Positions 46,409-54,034 of a stretch of DNA of 64,000 nt are shown piece after piece (within the stretch, counting starts at the first letter, position 1; each line of letters opens with the position of its first letter). The stretch covers positions 42,385 to 106,384 of the forward strand of contig JADKKQ010000012.1 in the NCBI GenBank assembly GCA_016720425.1. The letters run 5' to 3'. A program made the position numbers and the translations under genes. The DNA is from Betaproteobacteria bacterium. GTDB taxonomy: Bacteria; Pseudomonadota; Gammaproteobacteria; Burkholderiales; Casimicrobiaceae. The notes under the pieces are model-generated. The model did not search any database. It was not told the DNA's origin and was given only the letters and a program-made list of their open reading frames with translations.

Positions 46409-47833
46409 ATGCGCTACATCAGCACCCGCGGCGCGTGGCGCGATGCGCCGCTCCCGTTCTCCGCGATCCTGCTCGAGGGGCTGGCCCCCGACGGCGGTCT
46501 CGCGATTCCCGAGTCCTACCCGCGCTTCACGGCGGGCGAGATCGAGGCGCTGCGGGGTCTCGCCTATCCCCGGCTCGCCCACGCGGTGCTGGCACGGTTC
46601 ATCACCGACATCCCCGCCGCAGACCTCGGCGCGATCATCGACCGCACCTACACGGCGGCGACGTTCGGCAGCGCCGACATCACGCCGGTGACGCCGCTCG
46701 AGCCGGGCATGCACCTGCTGCACGCCTCGAACGGCCCGACGCTGGCGTTCAAGGACATCGCGCTGCAGCTGCTCGGCAACCTGTTCGAGTACGTGCTGGC
46801 ACGGGACGGCAGCCGGCTCAACATCCTGGGCGCGACCTCCGGCGACACCGGCAGCTCGGCCGAATACGCGATGCGCGGCAAGCGCGGCATCCGCGTGTTC
46901 ATGCTGTCGCCCTACGGCCGGATGAGCCCGTTCCAGCAGGCGCAGATGTTCTCGCTCGCCGACGACAACATCCACAACATCGCGATCGAGGGCGTGTTCG
47001 ACGACTGCCAGGACATCGTCAAGGCCGTCAGCGCCGACGCCGAGTTCAAGCACCGGTGGCACATCGGCACCGTCAATTCGATCAACTGGGCGCGCATCGC
47101 GGCGCAGGTCGTCTACTACTTCAGGGGCTACTTCGCGGTGACCGGCAAGGCGCGCGACCGCGTCGACTTCGCGGTTCCCTCCGGCAACTTCGGCAACATC
47201 CTCGCCGGCCACGTCGCGAAGTCGCTGGGACTGCCGATCCGCCGCCTGATCCTGGCCACCAACGAGAACGACGTCCTCGACGAGTTCTTTCGCACCGGCC
47301 GCTACCGGCCGCGCAAGACGGCCGAGACGCACGCGACGTCGAGCCCGTCGATGGACATCTCCAAGGCGTCGAACTTCGAGCGCTACATCCTCGACATCGT
47401 CGGCCGCGATCCCGTCGCCGTCCGCGACCTCTGGATGAAGATGGAGCACGACGGCGGCTTCGATCTCGCGGCGTCGCCGTACTGGGCGATGGTGCAGGCG
47501 TCGGGCTTCGTCTCCGGCCGCAGCACGCACGCCGACCGGATCCGCACCATCCGCGACGTCCACGGGCGCACCGGGGTGACCCTCGATCCGCACACGGCCG
47601 ACGGCGTCAAGGTCGCCCGCGAGTTCCTCGACCCCGAGGTGCCGCTGGTCTGCGTCGAGACCGCGCTGCCGGCCAAGTTCGCGGCGACGATCCGCGAGGC
47701 GCTGGGCCACGATCCCGAACGCCCGGCCGTGTACGCCGATCTCGAATCGCGACCCCAGCGCTCGACGGTGCTGCCGCCCGACGTCGCGCGGGTGAAGGAC
47801 TACATCGTCGCCCACGCGGAGAGCGCGAGCTGA
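46409..47833 (+). CDS. thrC: Threonine synthase
   Basis: Converts O-phosphohomoserine to threonine with PLP. 474 residues of the long bacterial/yeast class. The N-terminal MRYISTRG and PLP lysine motif NGPTLAFKDIALQLLGNL are clear, followed by GATSGDTGSSAEYAM and NSINWARIAAQVVYYF. The phosphate-binding loop is VPSGNFGNILAG. It starts 9 bp after hom. No thrB lies here, as in many betaproteobacteria where homoserine kinase is encoded elsewhere. Confidence 0.95.
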   Translation: MRYISTRGAWRDAPLPFSAILLEGLAPDGGLAIPESYPRFTAGEIEALRGLAYPRLAHAVLARFITDIPAADLGAIIDRTYTAATFGSADITPVTPLEPGMHLLHASNGPTLAFKDIALQLLGNLFEYVLARDGSRLNILGATSGDTGSSAEYAMRGKRGIRVFMLSPYGRMSPFQQAQMFSLADDNIHNIAIEGVFDDCQDIVKAVSADAEFKHRWHIGTVNSINWARIAAQVVYYFRGYFAVTGKARDRVDFAVPSGNFGNILAGHVAKSLGLPIRRLILATNENDVLDEFFRTGRYRPRKTAETHATSSPSMDISKASNFERYILDIVGRDPVAVRDLWMKMEHDGGFDLAASPYWAMVQASGFVSGRSTHADRIRTIRDVHGRTGVTLDPHTADGVKVAREFLDPEVPLVCVETALPAKFAATIREALGHDPERPAVYADLESRPQRSTVLPPDVARVKDYIVAHAESAS

Positions 47834-47891
47834 AGGCCGCCGCGGCCGACGGTGCGGCCGTGGGCAGCGTCCCGGTGCAGCCGGAGTCCGG

Positions 47892-49283
47892 ATGCTGAAG
47901 CCCCTGCTGGCCGACCTCGCGCGCAACCTTCGCGCGGGACTCCGGCTGGCGTTCTTCCTGCGCGTCACGCGGCTGGATTTTCGCATCGGCGTCCCGGCGC
48001 TCGTCGTGCTGCTGCTGCTGTCGGCGGTGGTCGACGTCGGCATCGATTTCGTCCGTTACGGGGAGGGCGGGGCTTTCTCGTGGCTGGGCGTCGCCGGCGA
48101 GACCTACGCGGCGGGGGCGGTGCTGCTGGTGTCGGCGCTGCTCGCTTCGCTGTTCGGGCAGCCCGCGCTGGCGCTGGCGCTGCCGACGGTCGTCTTCGCT
48201 TCGTACCCGCCGATCCAGGCGTTGCACGTCGCGCCGGCGCTGGCGGAGCGCTGGCTGCCCGCCGGCGGTGCGCTGTCGGGTTGGCAGGACGAAGCGCTGC
48301 TGGCGTGGACGATCGCGGTGTTCGTCCGGGCGGTGGCCGTGGCGCTGGCCCCGGTGCGGCCGCTGCGCTGGCCCCGCGCGATGCTCGGCGCGCTGGCGCT
48401 GCTGGCGCCGCTCTGGTTCGGCTCGACCTTCGCGCCCGACGTGCCGTGGTGGCGTGCCGATGGCGCGGATGACGGCGCGGCCTACGGGTACCCGAATCCT
48501 GCCTCCGAAGCGGTGATGGAAGTGCAGAAGGTGCTGCTCGACGAGGCGCTCGCCGGACTCGACGAGGCGCGCGCCGGCGTGACCGACCTCTATTTCATCG
48601 CCTTCGCCGCCGGCGAATCCGACGCGCTGCGCAGCGACGTGTTGTCCGCCGTGGAGGTCATGGACGAGCGCTGGGCGACCGACGGCCGGTCGGTGGCGCT
48701 CGTCAACCACCGCGGCAGCGTGCTCGAGCAGCCGATGGCCACGATGTCCAATTTGCGCGAGACCCTGGCCGAGTTGCAGCAGGTGCTGGACCCGAACGAG
48801 GACGTGGTGATGCTGTACGTCGCGGGCAAGGGCGCGCCGGGAGGCAGCGTCGAAGTCGCGCTGCCGCCGTTTGCGCTGGTGCCGCTGACGCCGCCGGGCG
48901 TGCGCCGGATGCTCGACGACGCCGGCGTGCGCTGGCGGATCATCGTGGTGACCGCGTGCTATTCCGGTGCGTGGCTGGAGGCGCTGGCCGGTGACACGAC
49001 GCTGGTGATGACGGCCACCGACGCGCAGAGCGCCGGTGCCGGGTGCACGCTGGGCAGCGACGGAACCGCGTTCGGCAAGGCGCTGTTCGGCGGAGGGATG
49101 ACGGAAGCCGAAACCGTGGACGGCGCCTTCGAGTTGGCCCGCAAGCTCGTCGCCGGGGAGGCCGCCCGGACCGGGGAGGCGGCGGCAGGCGCGCCGCAGA
49201 TGGTGATCGGCCCCGCGATGGCGGGCAAGCTGCAGGAACTGGAGCGCGGGCGCGCCGCGCGGCGAGCGAGCCGCAGCGTGTGA
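47892..49283 (+). CDS. Membrane-anchored peptidase C13 (legumain-like) homologue lacking the catalytic His
   Basis: 463 residues: four or five membrane helices in the first 180, then a soluble domain like bacterial C13 peptidases. The nucleophile region IIVVTACYSGAWLEAL is intact (Cys356), as is LVMTATDAQSAGAGCTLGSDGTAFGKALF. The strand that should end in a TSHG-like catalytic histidine reads VVMLYVAGKGAPGGS, with Lys313 instead of His. The family assignment is good but the enzyme is probably inactive or uses another residue. It lies 58 bp after thrC on the same strand. Its stop is inside a 16-bp tandem repeat. Confidence 0.78.
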   Translation: MLKPLLADLARNLRAGLRLAFFLRVTRLDFRIGVPALVVLLLLSAVVDVGIDFVRYGEGGAFSWLGVAGETYAAGAVLLVSALLASLFGQPALALALPTVVFASYPPIQALHVAPALAERWLPAGGALSGWQDEALLAWTIAVFVRAVAVALAPVRPLRWPRAMLGALALLAPLWFGSTFAPDVPWWRADGADDGAAYGYPNPASEAVMEVQKVLLDEALAGLDEARAGVTDLYFIAFAAGESDALRSDVLSAVEVMDERWATDGRSVALVNHRGSVLEQPMATMSNLRETLAELQQVLDPNEDVVMLYVAGKGAPGGSVEVALPPFALVPLTPPGVRRMLDDAGVRWRIIVVTACYSGAWLEALAGDTTLVMTATDAQSAGAGCTLGSDGTAFGKALFGGGMTEAETVDGAFELARKLVAGEAARTGEAAAGAPQMVIGPAMAGKLQELERGRAARRASRSV

Positions 49284-49336
49284 CCACTGCAACGCGTGAT
49301 CGTTGCGGCGTGTGCCCGTTGCAGCGTGTGACCCGC
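49273..49336. repeat. Four tandem copies of a 16-bp repeat
   Basis: Head-to-tail units GCAGCGTGTGACCACT, GCAACGCGTGATCGTT, GCGGCGTGTGCCCGTT and GCAGCGTGTGACCCGC. They start inside the last codons of the C13-like gene and end 29 bp before the ABC ATPase start. The conserved core is GC-R-R-CGYGTGAYC. This could be an array of regulator sites or a simple expansion. Confidence 0.8.
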
Positions 49337-49365
49337 CGCGTGTCGCGCAGGGTAAACTCGCGCCC

Positions 49366-50415
49366 GTGGCCGCTTCCGTCGACGTTCGCAACCTCGAACA
49401 TTCCTATGGCGTGCAACGGGTCGTTCGCGGCCTGAGCTTCACGCTCGACCAGGGCGCGATCGGCTGCCTGCTCGGCCCATCGGGGTGCGGCAAGACCACG
49501 GTGCTGCGCTGCCTGGCCGGATTCGAACCGGTGCAGGGCGGCAGCATCGCGCTCGCCGGGCGCGAGGTCTCCGCGCCCGGGCGCATCGTCCCTCCCGAGG
49601 CGCGGCGGATCGGGATGGTGTTCCAGGACTACGCGCTGTTCCCGCACCTCTGCGTCGCCGCCAACGTCGGCTTCGCCTTCGGTCGGCGCCCGAGCCCGGA
49701 CCAGCACCGGCGGGTCGCCGAGATGCTTTCGCTGGTCGGGCTCGAAGGCGCGGCAAGGACGTATCCGCACGAACTCTCGGGCGGGCAGCAGCAGCGCGTC
49801 GCGCTGGCGCGGGCGCTCGCCCCCGAGCCGGACCTGCTGCTGCTCGACGAGCCGTTCTCCAATCTCGACGTCGACCTGCGCGAGCGCCTGTCGCTGGAGG
49901 TGCGCTCGATCATCAAGGCGACCGGCACGACGGCGATCCTGGTCACCCACGACCAGCACGAGGCGTTCGCGATCGCCGACGAGATCGGCATCATGCACGA
50001 AGGCCGGATCGAGCAGTGGGACTCGCCCTACGACCTCTACCACCAGCCGACGACCCGCTTCATCGCCGACTTCGTCGGGCAGGGCGTGTTCCTGCGCGGG
50101 ATCGTCGCCGGCCCCGCGCGCGTGGTCACCGAGCTGGGCGATCTCGACACCGGAGCGCCGCTGCTGGCCGCGGACGGCTATGCGGTCGACGTGCTGGTCC
50201 GACCCGACGACATCGTCCACGACGACGCGGCGCCCTGGCAGGCCGAGGTCGTGGCCAAGGCGTTTCGCGGCGCGGATTTCCTGTACACGCTGGTGCTGCC
50301 TTCGGGCTCGCGGGTGCTGTCGCTGGTGCCGTCGCACCACAACCACGCGCTGGGCGAGAAGATCGGCATCCGGCTGGCGATCGATCACGTGGTCGCGTTT
50401 CCGGCCGCGTCCTGA
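49366..50415 (+). CDS. Iron/spermidine-type ABC transporter ATP-binding protein (FbpC-like)
   Basis: 349-residue ATPase. Walker A is LLGPSGCGKTTVLRCLAG, Q-loop FQDYALFPHL, signature LSGGQQQRVALARALAPEP, Walker B DLLLLDEPFSNLD, H-loop VTHDQHEA. A C-terminal TOBE-like domain (about residues 240-349) follows. The best match is ferric-ion FbpC/PotA-type subunits, so it is the likely partner of the binding protein at 28367 and the permease at 29475, 18 kb away. The start is GTG at 49366. A TAAACT -10-like hexamer ends 7 bp before it, so a leaderless transcript is possible (inference). Confidence 0.86.
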   Translation: MAASVDVRNLEHSYGVQRVVRGLSFTLDQGAIGCLLGPSGCGKTTVLRCLAGFEPVQGGSIALAGREVSAPGRIVPPEARRIGMVFQDYALFPHLCVAANVGFAFGRRPSPDQHRRVAEMLSLVGLEGAARTYPHELSGGQQQRVALARALAPEPDLLLLDEPFSNLDVDLRERLSLEVRSIIKATGTTAILVTHDQHEAFAIADEIGIMHEGRIEQWDSPYDLYHQPTTRFIADFVGQGVFLRGIVAGPARVVTELGDLDTGAPLLAADGYAVDVLVRPDDIVHDDAAPWQAEVVAKAFRGADFLYTLVLPSGSRVLSLVPSHHNHALGEKIGIRLAIDHVVAFPAAS

Positions 50416-50494
50416 GTGAGGATATGCGATTCGCCGCGGGCCGAGCTCCGGGTGTCACCGTCGGTCGAGGCATCGACAGACCCGCCGACAAACA

Positions 50495-50524
50495 TTGACC
50501 CAGGGCCATGCGGCGCGATATACT
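50495..50524 (+). promoter_or_regulatory. Predicted promoter of tRNA-fMet
   Basis: TTGACC (50495-50500) and TATACT (50519-50524) separated by 18 bp, ending 12 bp before the mature tRNA. This is a strong constitutive-looking promoter, as expected for a tRNA gene. Confidence 0.65.
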
Positions 50525-50536
50525 TCCCGGCTCAGA

Positions 50537-50613
50537 CGCGGGGTGGAGCAGTCTGGCAGCTCGTCGGGCTCATAACCCGAAGGTCGCAAGTTCAAATCTG
50601 GCCCCCGCAACCA
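50537..50613 (+). tRNA. Initiator tRNA-Met (CAT), likely integration site
   Basis: 77-nt cloverleaf with anticodon CAT at 50571-50573 and CCA encoded at the end. Initiator hallmarks are present: C1 opposite A72 unpaired, and the GGG/CCC pairs closing the anticodon stem (TCGGGCTCATAACCCGA). The T stem is imperfect: GCAAG / CTGGC leaves an A-G mispair at the 51-63 position. An integrase gene starts just downstream and points toward the tRNA, so the 3' part may have been supplied by the integrated element. Confidence 0.93.
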
Positions 50614-50620
50614 ACAAATC

Positions 50621-50646
50621 AAGGGCTTAGCTTCGGCTAGGCCCTT
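50621..50646. terminator. UUCG hairpin between tRNA-fMet and the integrase
   Basis: AAGGGC-t-TAGC-TTCG-GCTA-g-GCCCTT, a stem with one mismatch closed by a stable UUCG tetraloop. It is followed by TCAATTT on the + strand and TTGATTTG on the other strand. It directly abuts the integrase stop, so it could end both converging transcripts. Confidence 0.65.
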
Positions 50647-51684
50647 TCAATTTGCGGACTGTGACTTTTTTGTGCCTACGATCTCCACATCGACGGCACG
50701 CAAAGCACACAGACGCTCGGCAAAAGGCGCCAGGTGATCCGCGGCGAGATGCGCATAACGCCGCACCATCTCCGCGCTCGACCAGCCCCCCATTTCCTGC
50801 AAGGCGTACAGCGGCGTCCCGTTCTGTACATGCCAGCTCGCCCAGGTGTGCCGTAGATCGTGCCAGCGGAAGTCTTCGATGCCGGCCCGCTCCAGCGCCG
50901 CATACCACGCCTTCGTACTCACTTGCGTGATCGGCCTACCCCGGAAGCTGAACACGTGCGTCGGATGCTTGCCAAGCCACTTGCGTATGAGCACGACCGC
51001 TTCCGCATTGAGCGGGACCGGCAGCGCCTTGCGCGCCTTGGCTTGGTCGGCATGGACCCACGCCAACCTTCTTACCAAATCCACTTGCGTCCACTGCAAA
51101 CCGGTGACGTTGGCGGCGCGCAGCCCCGTTGCCAACGTGAACGCCGCCATGTCCGACAAGTGGGGCGGTAACACATCCAGCAACCGTTGTGCTTCCTCAT
51201 GCCGCAAGAACCGAATGCGTCGGGTGGACTCCTTGAGCATCCGCATTTGCGGCGCCCGATCGAGCCACTCCCACTCATTGACGCATTTGCGCAGAATCGC
51301 GCGCAGCACTTCCAGCGTCCGATTTACCGTGGCGTTACTGCACCCTTGCGCAAGCTTGGCGTCGGTGATGCGGTCGACCAGGGAGCGTGAGATCGTGTCC
51401 AGCGGCTTGCCGCCCAGGAATTGATCCAACCACCGCAGCTTGGTGACGTCTTCGCCTGCGGTCGCCTTGTGCGACTGCTCCTTGAGCCACCGTACGACGG
51501 CCTCGTTCCACGTGTGGCGTGGCTTCTGGCCCAGATGGCCGACCCGCCACAGCTCCGCCTTCAACCGGTCGTGCAACTCCTGCGCTAGGGCTTTGTTGGC
51601 AGTTTCAGTAGTTCGGCGTATTCGTTCCCCGGTGGGGGCATAGACGTCGATCCACCAGATACCGCCGCGTTTGCGAAGTGACAT
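50647..51684 (-). CDS. Tyrosine recombinase / integrase
   Basis: 345-residue site-specific recombinase that should insert and excise the element at tRNA-fMet. The N-terminal arm-binding and core-binding (SAM-like) regions cover roughly residues 1-145. The catalytic domain has Arg189 (ATGLRAANVTGL), His275 and Arg278 (WHDLRHTWASW), Trp301 in the His/Trp position (MGGWSSAEMV) and the nucleophile Tyr310 (RRYAHLAADH). All active-site positions are intact, so the enzyme is probably functional. Its N-terminus overlaps the end of the excisionase-like gene by 100 bp in another frame. Confidence 0.93.
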   Translation of the reverse strand: MSLRKRGGIWWIDVYAPTGERIRRTTETANKALAQELHDRLKAELWRVGHLGQKPRHTWNEAVVRWLKEQSHKATAGEDVTKLRWLDQFLGGKPLDTISRSLVDRITDAKLAQGCSNATVNRTLEVLRAILRKCVNEWEWLDRAPQMRMLKESTRRIRFLRHEEAQRLLDVLPPHLSDMAAFTLATGLRAANVTGLQWTQVDLVRRLAWVHADQAKARKALPVPLNAEAVVLIRKWLGKHPTHVFSFRGRPITQVSTKAWYAALERAGIEDFRWHDLRHTWASWHVQNGTPLYALQEMGGWSSAEMVRRYAHLAADHLAPFAERLCALRAVDVEIVGTKKSQSAN

Positions 51685-51890
51685 TCCATCTCCTTTCTCA
51701 GGGTCACTTGCAACGCTTGCCGAGGCTGAGCATAAAGGGAGCGCAGGTAGGCTGCAAGATCCTCTTCCAGGAACACCCAGGCCCGGCCCACCTTGGCGCC
51801 CGGGATACCACCTGCCTTGGCGCGCCGGCGCAGTTCCTCCGGGTGGCAGTGGAGAAATGCCGCCGCCTCGTGCAGACCGAGGGTTTTCAT
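51585..51890 (-). CDS. Excisionase-like helix-turn-helix protein
   Basis: 101 residues. The first 45 (MKTLGLHEAAAFLHCHPEEL ... GAKVGRAWVFLEEDLAAYL) are a MerR/excisionase-type winged helix: sheet-turn, recognition helix, then the K-V-G-R-x-W-x-F wing. The C-terminal half is low-complexity and overlaps the integrase start. Position next to the integrase suggests a role in directing excision. An ATG 18 bp further upstream is also in frame, but the one used here is where homology begins. Confidence 0.75.
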   Translation of the reverse strand: MKTLGLHEAAAFLHCHPEELRRRAKAGGIPGAKVGRAWVFLEEDLAAYLRSLYAQPRQALQVTLRKEMECHFANAAVSGGSTSMPPPGNEYAELLKLPTKP

Positions 51891-51894
51891 CGGG

Positions 51895-51987
51895 TCACTT
51901 GGCATCACTGCGCGCGGCCATCCGTGTGAGCGTCACGGGGTGGATCTTCAAGAACGCTGCTGCTTCTTCGATGCCAAACGTTTGCAT
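51895..51987 (-). pseudogene. Truncated tandem copy of the excisionase-like HTH
   Basis: A 30-codon frame, MQTFGIEEAAAFLKIHPVTL then TRMAARSDAK and stop. It aligns closely with the start of the next gene (MKTLGLHEAAAFLHCHPEEL). It stops before the wing, and the stop is 4 bp upstream of the full-length gene's ATG. It looks like a duplication that lost its C-terminal part. Alternatively it is a short regulatory peptide coupled to the gene behind it. Confidence 0.6.
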
Positions 51988-52138
51988 TCGCGAAGACCCC
52001 GATATTCGACACGACTCATGGCCCAGATCCGCAGTCGCTAAGACTTGGTGCGGTGGCGTCCTTCAAGCGGGGAAAACCACCTGCGCCGACTCAGGCAGGT
52101 TCCTGCGGCCAGGCGCCGCCCCGATGGCGCTCCTGTTG

Positions 52139-52228
52139 GTACATACGGACTGGTTGCGCGATCTGTCGGACCCCCAGCAAAAATAATTCGTCCGATCCCG
52201 ACACTTTCCACAAGTAATCCGTAAGTAC
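52139..52228. other. Nested inverted repeats upstream of the parB-like gene
   Basis: Outer arms GTACATACGGA (52139-52149) and TCCGTAAGTAC (52218-52228) match at 10 of 11 positions. Inner arms TCGGAC (52166-52171) and GTCCGA (52190-52195) are perfect and nearly concentric with the outer pair. The centre is AT-rich (CAGCAAAAATAATTCG). TTTCCACA at 52205-52212 resembles a DnaA box. Otherwise the 51988-52261 gap holds no convincing gene. Candidate operator, recombination site or replication origin. Confidence 0.45.
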
Positions 52229-52261
52229 CCCTGTAAGCCATGGACAGGCAGGGGGCGACGG

Positions 52262-54034
52262 GTGATCAGGTTCGGGTGGGGAAGGATCAAGTTCGGGGTC
52301 CGCGCGACGGCCGTTGCGCCAAGTCATGGATCAGGCATCACCGGCACCGGCACGGTGACGCCGGAGGCGAGTCCATTGCCGGCAACGGCGCCGAGCGATG
52401 CTGGCGTGACCGTCCTGCGTGTTACCGACATCGAGCCGTACGAGCACAACCCAAGGCAATCGGCCAACCCGCTGTTCGAAACCATCAAGGCGTCAATCCG
52501 GCAGCGCGGCATGGATGCGCCGCTCAAGGTCACGCGGCGACCGGGGGCAGCGCATTACGTTGTCGCCGCGGGCGGCAACACGCGGTTGCTGGCGCAGTTG
52601 CAGCTTTGGCAGGAGACCGCCGACCGGCGCTTCGAGACGGTGCCGGTGGTCATCAAGGCGTGGTGTTCGGAGAGTGATGTCCTCGCCGGCCACCTGATCG
52701 AGAACGAGCAACGCAGCGACTTGACCTTCTGGGACAAGGCGCAAGGGGTGGTGGCGCTCAAGGCCGCGCTGGAGCAGGAACGCGCGGCGGCGCTCAGTTT
52801 GCGGCAATGGGAAAGCGCGCTGCTCGATCTGGGGCTCCAGATCGGCAAGGACGTCCTCAGCACGTATCTATTTGCCGTGGAACGCCTGGCGCCGTTGGGC
52901 CCGGTGATGGCGACGTTGAGCCGCCACGATGTGCGCGATCAGCTGCAGCCGCGGTTCCGCTGCTGGGCCCGCCTGGCGCAGAGATTCGGTCTGGGGGAGG
53001 CCGCGCTGTACGCGCACACGCTGGATCCGGTGCTGCGACGGTTCGCGGAAAGCTATCAGACCACGCGCAGCTTCGATGCAACAGAACTGGCGCAACAGGG
53101 TGAGCTGGCACTGGCCCAGACCCTGCAGATGGCCGTGCCCGCGCTGCAGTCCCTGCTGGCGTTGCTCGACCAGTCGCCCGAATTGGCGCTGGACGCGTTG
53201 CGCGCGCGCGGCGCTCTTGCGCTGGCTGACGGATCGAACTCCACCGTTCCGGCCGTGACGTCCCGCCGTTACCGCCAGGCGAACGGCATTCACCACGCCG
53301 ACGCTGTCTCCCCGGGAGACAGTCGGTTCGGCCGGAGCACCGGGGGGGGGGGGGGGGGGGGGGCACGAAGGGGGGACGGCAGATCGGCCTTCCACTGTCT
53401 CCCGGGGAGACAAGCGCCGAGTGGAGGAGGGCGCACCGGTCGTACTGGGCGGAGGGCTCGTAGAGGCTGTCCCGGGGCAGCCGGCCTGCGGGCGCCGCTC
53501 ACTGTCTCCCCGGGAGACAGTCACCGCACCGAGGGCGACGCCGGCACAGCGACCGACCTGGCCACCGATCCGGTCGACGCGCTCCAGCCGGTACTGCTCG
53601 CCTTCGCAGAGGCGACGCACTGCGCGGACTGCCTGCACTGGCATGCGGGCTTGCCGTTCCGTTTCTACGTCGAAGTCCCCACCCTGCCGCTCGACCTGAA
53701 CCCGGCGCGACCGCAGCGGCATGCGGGCTGGTGGTTGTTGGCCTTCCTGTCCGGGCAACTCGATCCCGACGTTGCCGGGTTGCTGCCGGACGATTCCGCC
53801 TGGCGCCGCGCGGTCGTTCCCGTGGACGAGGACACGGAAGGGCAGGTGCCCCTGCTCATTCCCGCCGCCCTGGGTGGGCAGCTCGCCGCCGACGCGCTGG
53901 TCGCGTGGCTGACGCGCCCGCCCGACGTGGCGGGGGAGCGCGCCTGGCAGTGTTTGCAGCGCGCCCGGCAGGTCTGGGCTGCGCGCCTGCACGCGGCGCC
54001 GCCCGATGATCCCCCCGCGTCGAGCGTGGCATGA
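52262..54034 (+). CDS. ParB-like ICE partition/regulatory protein
   Basis: 590 residues. The ParB N-terminal domain covers about residues 48-160: VLRVTDIEPYEHNPRQSANP, RQRGMDAPLKVTRRPG, the nucleotide-box segment VVAAGGNTRLLA, then HLIENEQRSDLTFWDKAQGV. A helical DNA-binding region follows to about residue 330. Residues 340-435 are a low-complexity linker encoded by three copies of a 19-bp palindrome and a run of 22 G. A separate C-terminal domain contains CADCLHWHAGLPFRF. It matches the ParB family of PFGI-1-type ICEs. The start is GTG with AGGGGG upstream. The reading frame through the G-run is uncertain by one base. Confidence 0.8.
   Translation: MIRFGWGRIKFGVRATAVAPSHGSGITGTGTVTPEASPLPATAPSDAGVTVLRVTDIEPYEHNPRQSANPLFETIKASIRQRGMDAPLKVTRRPGAAHYVVAAGGNTRLLAQLQLWQETADRRFETVPVVIKAWCSESDVLAGHLIENEQRSDLTFWDKAQGVVALKAALEQERAAALSLRQWESALLDLGLQIGKDVLSTYLFAVERLAPLGPVMATLSRHDVRDQLQPRFRCWARLAQRFGLGEAALYAHTLDPVLRRFAESYQTTRSFDATELAQQGELALAQTLQMAVPALQSLLALLDQSPELALDALRARGALALADGSNSTVPAVTSRRYRQANGIHHADAVSPGDSRFGRSTGGGGGGGARRGDGRSAFHCLPGRQAPSGGGRTGRTGRRARRGCPGAAGLRAPLTVSPGDSHRTEGDAGTATDLATDPVDALQPVLLAFAEATHCADCLHWHAGLPFRFYVEVPTLPLDLNPARPQRHAGWWLLAFLSGQLDPDVAGLLPDDSAWRRAVVPVDEDTEGQVPLLIPAALGGQLAADALVAWLTRPPDVAGERAWQCLQRARQVWAARLHAAPPDDPPASSVA
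53304..53322. repeat. 19-bp palindrome, copy 1
   Basis: CTGTCTCCC-C-GGGAGACAG, perfect two-fold symmetry, inside the parB-like gene where it encodes VSPGDS. Confidence 0.85.
53342..53363. repeat. Homopolymer of 22 G
   Basis: Uninterrupted run of 22 G within the parB-like gene (glycine run starting at about residue 361). Runs of this length are rarely stable or read correctly by sequencers, so the true length and the frame after it are uncertain. Confidence 0.8.
53395..53413. repeat. 19-bp palindrome, copy 2
   Basis: CTGTCTCCC-G-GGGAGACAA, one terminal mismatch to copy 1, in a different reading phase of the parB-like gene. Confidence 0.8.
53502..53520. repeat. 19-bp palindrome, copy 3
   Basis: CTGTCTCCC-C-GGGAGACAG, identical to copy 1, again encoding VSPGDS in the long frame. 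Confidence 0.85.

Noticed and set aside
52063..52327. Minus-strand frames of 75-78 codons over the parB upstream region
   Set aside because: No family resemblance, poor starts, and overlap with the parB N-terminus; the inverted repeats explain the region better.
53290..53502. Minus-strand and alternate plus-strand frames over the parB linker
   Set aside because: Low-complexity products created by the palindromes and the G-run; kept only as a note on frame uncertainty.
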